A DNA stretch of 26,595 nucleotides from Archangium sp. (GTDB lineage Bacteria > Myxococcota > Myxococcia > Myxococcales > Myxococcaceae). Positions 22,971 through 26,595 of the stretch are shown piece after piece (the stretch's first letter is position 1; each line of letters begins with the position of its first letter). The stretch is from positions 1 through 26,595 of the forward strand of contig JAEUJR010001063.1 of assembly GCA_016793585.1 (NCBI GenBank). The letters run 5' to 3'. A program made the translations under genes and the position numbers. Below the pieces are notes generated by a model, which worked only from the letters and a program-made list of their open reading frames with translations, was not told the DNA's origin and did not search any database.

Positions 22971-24197
22971 ATGAATCGTATCGTCGTGTTGGTTGCGTCG
23001 TGTGTCGTGTTTGGGTGTTCGCCTGCTGCGCTGAGCCCAGACGCGGGCGATGTCGCGGGTGGCACTGCTTCGACGGGAGGTGGCAGCACCTCGGCCGGAG
23101 GCGGCGCCGCGTCTGCTGGTGGTGTCGTGTCCGCTGGCGGTGCCGCGTCCGCCGGTGGGGCTGCTGGCGGTGCGGCGGTCGACGTGGCCACCTTCTGCAG
23201 TGACGCGACGCTCGATGCGCTCTGCGCCTTCGAGGTCCGGTGCGGGCTGTCGAAGACGAGAACGGGCTGCATCGCCGACAACCAGCGAATCCTGCAGCAG
23301 TACGGCCTCACCTGGTGCTGGAACACGCTGCCTGCCCTTCGAGATGGCCGCCTGGCGTTCGACGCGACGAGAGCCGCGCAGTGTTACGCCGACTTCGCGA
23401 GCCTCGACTGCCGCCGCGCTGGGTACACCCCACCCAGCTGCAGCGAGGCGTTTCAGCCGCGCGTGCAGCTCGGCGGCGGTTGCTTCGGGCGGGAATGCGC
23501 TCAGGGGTGGTGCGACTCCTCGACGACGTGCCCTGGCGTCTGCAAGCCGTTCGCCGATGCGGGCGTCGTGGTGGGCGATTCGGCGGGGTGCGGAGACCTC
23601 GCGAGCGAGCAGCAGTTGTCGAACTCTGGTGTCGTCTGGCGCTGCGTCGCGCGCGCGAAGCTGGGGGAACCGTGCAACCCCAACGCTGCGAACGTGTGCG
23701 AGGCGCCCCTGTCGTGCAATGGCGTGACGTCGCGGTGCGCTTCTCCCAGGCCCGCTGGCGTGGCGTGCGACGTCGCAGACGCCGGCGCTGGAAGGCAGCC
23801 GTCGCTCAGCAACGACTGCGAGGTGCCGCTGGCCTGTCAGCCGGGTGATGCGGGTGTACCAATCTGTGCGGGACCTCGCGATGTGGGTGAGCCCTGCGTG
23901 TATTGCAAGAGAGACCTGCGCTGCTCCTTCACGGGTTCTCGGCCCACGTCGGGGGTCTGCCTGACGAAGGGCCTCGGAGGTGATGCCTGTCTCCTCTCCC
24001 ACGACTGTGCGCCGGGGTTCTTCTGCGCAGGCTCTCCAGGCACCTGCCAGGCCCAGGTGAACGTGGGCCAGACGTGCCAGAGCCTGGAGGCCTGCCAGCC
24101 CGGCCTCAACTGCGTGCCCGACGGCGGCTCGTCTGGCACCTGCCTCAGGGTCGACGGTGGGTACCTCAACCTCGGCTGCTTCGACTCCACGCCCTGA
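22971..24197 (+). CDS. Cys-rich lipoprotein with Gly/Ala/Ser linker
   Basis: From ATG 22971 the product has 408 residues. The lipoprotein signal is MNRIVVLVASCVVFGCSP, with the lipobox at Cys16 (VFGC) or possibly Cys11. A low-complexity linker (TGGGSTSAGGG, SAGGAASAGGAAGG) covers about 33-68. The mature part has about 30 cysteines in short spaced groups such as GGGCFGRECAQGWCDSSTTC, GEPCNPNAANVC and GQTCQSLEACQPGLNC. The recurring G-x-x-C, C-x-x-G-L-x-C and C-x-x-G-x-x-C units resemble the Cys-rich repeats of Dickkopf-like or other myxobacterial surface lipoproteins. Function is unknown; disulphide-stabilised binding modules are likely. It lies 71 bp after the kinase on the same strand and is convergent with the beta-propeller gene, with only 9 bp between the stops. 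Confidence 0.8.
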   Translation: MNRIVVLVASCVVFGCSPAALSPDAGDVAGGTASTGGGSTSAGGGAASAGGVVSAGGAASAGGAAGGAAVDVATFCSDATLDALCAFEVRCGLSKTRTGCIADNQRILQQYGLTWCWNTLPALRDGRLAFDATRAAQCYADFASLDCRRAGYTPPSCSEAFQPRVQLGGGCFGRECAQGWCDSSTTCPGVCKPFADAGVVVGDSAGCGDLASEQQLSNSGVVWRCVARAKLGEPCNPNAANVCEAPLSCNGVTSRCASPRPAGVACDVADAGAGRQPSLSNDCEVPLACQPGDAGVPICAGPRDVGEPCVYCKRDLRCSFTGSRPTSGVCLTKGLGGDACLLSHDCAPGFFCAGSPGTCQAQVNVGQTCQSLEACQPGLNCVPDGGSSGTCLRVDGGYLNLGCFDSTP

Positions 24198-24206
24198 CGA
24201 CGGCGC

Positions 24207-24512
24207 TCAGGGAGGCCGGTACAACAGCGCCCCGCCCGTGCCGGCCACCCAGAGCGTTCCCGATGGAGCCAGCCACGTCGCCTGCAACGCCTCCCGTACG
24301 GGGGCCGAGAGCTCCGACGAGAAGCTGACTCCGTCGTGTCGCAGCACGGGCGCCCGGCTCGAGGTGTCGAGCGGGGTGCCCACGCCGAAGAAGCCACCTG
24401 CACCGTCCGGCGTGCCGCCCCGAAAGCCGCCCTGCAGCTGGGTCGTCAGCACGCTCCAGGCGCCTTGCCGATAGCGCAGCGCCGTCGCGAACTGCCCGCC
24501 TACCGCAATCAC
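24207..24512 (-). pseudogene. Out-of-frame 3' end of the beta-propeller lipoprotein gene
   Basis: This 101-codon frame begins with GTG at 24512, which overlaps the TGA of the main reading frame as GTGA. Its translation (VIAVGGQFATALRYRQGAW) continues repeat 12 of the upstream protein exactly where that frame stops after LHAVFAVNGR. It then supplies two more repeats, ending VAGTGGALLYRPP. One extra base, or a -1 slip, would join them as NGRVIAVGG. There is no slippery heptamer, so a single-base deletion (real or a sequencing error) is the simplest reading. Reinitiation at GTGA would give a cytosolic fragment without a signal peptide. Confidence 0.8.
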
Positions 24513-26173
24513 CTACCATTCACCGCAAACACCGCGTGCAGCGTCGTGGTCGTCTGCGTGTTCGTCGACGACCAGGTCGCGCCATCGAACCGGAACGCCG
24601 TGCCCGAATCACCGACGACCCACACCTCGTTGGAGGCGCGCGCCAGCACACCTCGCAGCGTGACGTTGGGCAGGCCGACGTTGCTCGAGGCCCACCCCGT
24701 CCCGTTCCAGTGCATCGCGCACCCGAGCGCCCCGACGGCCCAGACGTCGTCGACGGCGCGGGCGTGCATCGACAACACCGCGCAGGGCAGGGGCGGGTAC
24801 TGCTGCCAGGCAGCCCCGCGCCAGCGGAAGAGCGCGCCGCCGCCCGAGGCCCAGAGGTCGTTCGAAGCCGCGCCTGCGATGGCATACAGGTCGTCTCGCG
24901 AGCTCATGCGCGTCGATGTCCACGCGGTGCCGTCGAAGTGCCGCACCAGGCCCGCGTGGCCGACGGCCCAGAGGTCGTCCTCTGCGAAGCCGAGGAGCGC
25001 GGTGAGGTCGTCTGGCTCGACGGCGCGCAACGAGAAGAAGAACTGGTTGATGCTGTCCCAACGAAGGAAGGCGCCGCCTTCTCCGACGAGGTTGAACGAG
25101 GCCTGGCCCGACGCCGCCATCCAGCTCGTGCGCACCGGCGCGTCGACGGCGGTCCAGCTCGTGCCGTCCCACCGTGAGATGCCGCCGCGCATGCCGAAAG
25201 CCCAGAGGTTGGTGGGGCTGGTGCCGTGCAGGGCCCGCAGGTTGAGCACCACTTGCGAGTGGGTGACGAAGCCCGTCGGGGTTCTTTGAAACACGAGCCC
25301 CTCGTCGGTCGCGACCAGCACCTCGTCGGGCGCGAGGAGCAGAATGGCCACGATGGGTCTCCGGGTCGCGATGGAGACCGACGACCAGCTCGTCCCATTC
25401 CAGCGAAGCAGGGTGCCGTCGAAGCCGCTCGCCCAGGCCTCGGTCGACGTGCGCGCGCGGACGCAGAGGAGATTCTGGGTCGTGCCGCTCGGCACCGCCG
25501 ACCACGCCGTGCCGGTGAAGTGTTGCATCGTGCCCACGTCGCCGACGGCCCAGACGTCGTTGAGGTTCGTGCCAGAGACGCTGCGCAGGGTGTTGGTGGT
25601 GGTGGTGAAGGTGGGGCTCCACTGGGCGCCCGAGAAGCGCAGGGCCGTGCCGGCGTTGCCGACTGCCCACGCGAGCGACGGCCCGAGCGCCCAAACGCCG
25701 TACAGGTTGTCGAGCGTTCCCGAGTCGACCTCGCGCACGCCTCGAGCGTCGAACCTGACGATGGTGCCGAGATCGCCGACCGCCCAGTAGTCGTCGGGCG
25801 AGTTGGCGGCGATGGCGCGCAGCGCATGTTGTTGGGGGCCGGCCCAGCACCACGTTCCCGAGGCACAACCGGCGTCGCCCACCGAGCCTGCGTCGATGCG
25901 GCCACCGCCGACGATGGCACCTGCGTCGACCACGGCGGCGTCCGTGCTGCCCCCGTCGACGACGCCGGCGTCGACGAGCCCTGCATCACGCCCGCCGTCG
26001 TCGGTGCCCGAGTCGAGCGGGCCTGCGTCGCTGGCGCCGCCCGCGTCGGCGTCACGAGTGGGGTCCGAGGCGCAGCGCTCCGACGACTCGCACGCGAACT
26101 TCAGCTGCGTGAGGTCGGGCCCCAGCACGTCACAGGCCGACAGCAACGCCGCGACCCAGAGCCATCGCATCAT
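24509..26173 (-). CDS. Beta-propeller-like repeat lipoprotein (frameshifted near the 3' end)
   Basis: From ATG 26173 this frame encodes 554 residues. The lipoprotein signal MMRWLWVAALLSAC ends at Cys14 with Asp at +2. A DAG-rich linker spans about 40-100. Then come repeats of 37-40 residues of the form L-x-A-V...D-x-W-A-V-G-x-x-G-T-x-x-R-F-x-G-x-x-W. I count 11 whole repeats and the start of a twelfth before the TGA at 24509-24511. The following out-of-frame stretch supplies the rest of the twelfth and two more, giving 14 in all. That equals two seven-bladed propellers, which suggests the intact gene encoded a double propeller. Such proteins bind partners or polymers at the surface; no catalytic site is seen. 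The ATG overlaps the upstream stop (TGATG), so it is coupled to the membrane protein gene at 26173-26595. Confidence 0.83.
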   Translation of the reverse strand: MMRWLWVAALLSACDVLGPDLTQLKFACESSERCASDPTRDADAGGASDAGPLDSGTDDGGRDAGLVDAGVVDGGSTDAAVVDAGAIVGGGRIDAGSVGDAGCASGTWCWAGPQQHALRAIAANSPDDYWAVGDLGTIVRFDARGVREVDSGTLDNLYGVWALGPSLAWAVGNAGTALRFSGAQWSPTFTTTTNTLRSVSGTNLNDVWAVGDVGTMQHFTGTAWSAVPSGTTQNLLCVRARTSTEAWASGFDGTLLRWNGTSWSSVSIATRRPIVAILLLAPDEVLVATDEGLVFQRTPTGFVTHSQVVLNLRALHGTSPTNLWAFGMRGGISRWDGTSWTAVDAPVRTSWMAASGQASFNLVGEGGAFLRWDSINQFFFSLRAVEPDDLTALLGFAEDDLWAVGHAGLVRHFDGTAWTSTRMSSRDDLYAIAGAASNDLWASGGGALFRWRGAAWQQYPPLPCAVLSMHARAVDDVWAVGALGCAMHWNGTGWASSNVGLPNVTLRGVLARASNEVWVVGDSGTAFRFDGATWSSTNTQTTTTLHAVFAVNGR

Positions 26174-26595
26174 CACGACACCAGCCACAGCAGGCCGGCG
26201 AGCAGCGCGCTCACGCCAGCGGCGATGAAGAGCCCATTGGCCACCCACGCCTCGGTGCGGCCCTGGAGCACCGCCGCCTGCGCCTGCGTGAGGGTCAGGC
26301 CCACGATGGTGTCGTCGATGCGGCGCGCGCGCGTCACCGACTCGTACGAGGCCGCCGACGCCTGCCCGAAGCCGAGCCCGACGCCCGCCGCCACCACGCC
26401 CACGCCGAGGCTGACGAGACTGGCCGTCTTCAGCGGCGACCAGGCCGGCGGCGGGGCGGGCAACGGCTCGCTCGCGACGACCGCCACGGGCGTCGGCGGA
26501 GGGGCCGCGGTGGGCGCGGTGACGACGCGCGGCGCCGCCTCGCTCCCCACGACGAGGGTCTGCGCGTCTCTGGGCCCCAGCAGCTCGGCCCACCA
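26173..26595 (-). CDS. C-terminal part of a membrane protein (5' end beyond the window)
   Basis: The frame is open from the right window edge through 140 codons to the stop at 26173, so the N-terminus is missing. The visible part begins WWAELLGPRDAQTLVVG, then a Pro/Ala-rich linker, a hydrophobic span (SLVSLGVGVVAAGVGLGFG), a polar stretch with ARRIDDTIVGLTLTQAQAAV, and a final hydrophobic span (VANGLFIAAGVSALLAGLLWLVS). This two-span tail is common at the C-termini of myxobacterial proteins with upstream PEGA or TPR domains, but those domains would lie outside the window. Its stop overlaps the propeller lipoprotein start, so the two form an operon. An internal GTG at 26550 is unlikely to be the true start, since the frame continues upstream. 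Confidence 0.75.
   Translation of the reverse strand, partial: WWAELLGPRDAQTLVVGSEAAPRVVTAPTAAPPPTPVAVVASEPLPAPPPAWSPLKTASLVSLGVGVVAAGVGLGFGQASAASYESVTRARRIDDTIVGLTLTQAQAAVLQGRTEAWVANGLFIAAGVSALLAGLLWLVS

Noticed and set aside
21412..24002. Two long antisense frames opposite the kinase and Cys-rich lipoprotein genes
   Set aside because: Low-complexity Arg/His/Ala translations; the sense strand encodes clear kinase motifs and a lipoprotein signal.

Overview
The window is high-GC, densely coded DNA that looks like a chromosomal segment of a myxobacterium (Myxococcota). This is inferred from the gene content. It includes an AgmX/PglI-type C-terminal domain fused to an FHA anti-sigma protein, Ser/Thr kinases with HRDVSPSN catalytic loops and PEGA tails, EGF-repeat lipoproteins, and many lipoproteins whose mature domain hangs on a Gly/Ser-rich or Asp-Ala-Gly-rich linker. 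About 20 genes are supported. I see no rRNA, tRNA, CRISPR array, insertion sequence or prophage gene, and no gene-free stretch longer than 300 bases.

Left part (1-6925): a truncated lipoprotein gene runs off the left edge. Next come two divergent ECF sigma-factor operons that share a 114-bp intergenic region with a perfect 17-bp palindrome. The leftward operon is a sigma factor plus a four-module transmembrane anti-sigma protein (zinc finger, FHA, membrane span, AgmX/PglI-like domain). The rightward operon is a sigma factor, a zinc-finger anti-sigma protein, an exported caspase-like protein with a probable outer-membrane barrel tail, and a small acidic protein, all joined by stop/start overlaps. 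A short lipoprotein gene follows.

Middle part (7118-16349): an exported, probably lipid-anchored pirin-like cupin; a small secreted protein made of two copies of the domain found at the N-terminus of secretin-type pilus proteins; a 1135-residue lipoprotein with a (AGGST)12 stalk, seven EGF repeats and four PPC-like repeats; a secreted protein of unknown function; a diacylglycerol-kinase-family lipid kinase; a lipoprotein lipase coupled to an unrecognised cytosolic protein.

Right part (16396-26595): two tandem paralogous exported lipoproteins, each with a single CxxCH haem site and no family I can name; a membrane-bound Ser/Thr kinase; a Cys-rich lipoprotein; and, convergent with these, a 14-repeat beta-propeller-like lipoprotein gene whose last two and a half repeats are out of frame. 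That gene is coupled to a membrane protein truncated by the right edge.

The common theme is the cell envelope: about nine products carry a lipoprotein or export signal, and the regulators (two ECF systems, one kinase, one caspase-like protein) are of types that sense or act across membranes. The best candidates for undescribed biology are the sigma/anti-sigma/caspase-barrel operon with its divergent FHA anti-sigma partner, and the tandem mono-haem lipoproteins beside a kinase. All functional links are inferences from sequence motifs and gene order; no database search was run.
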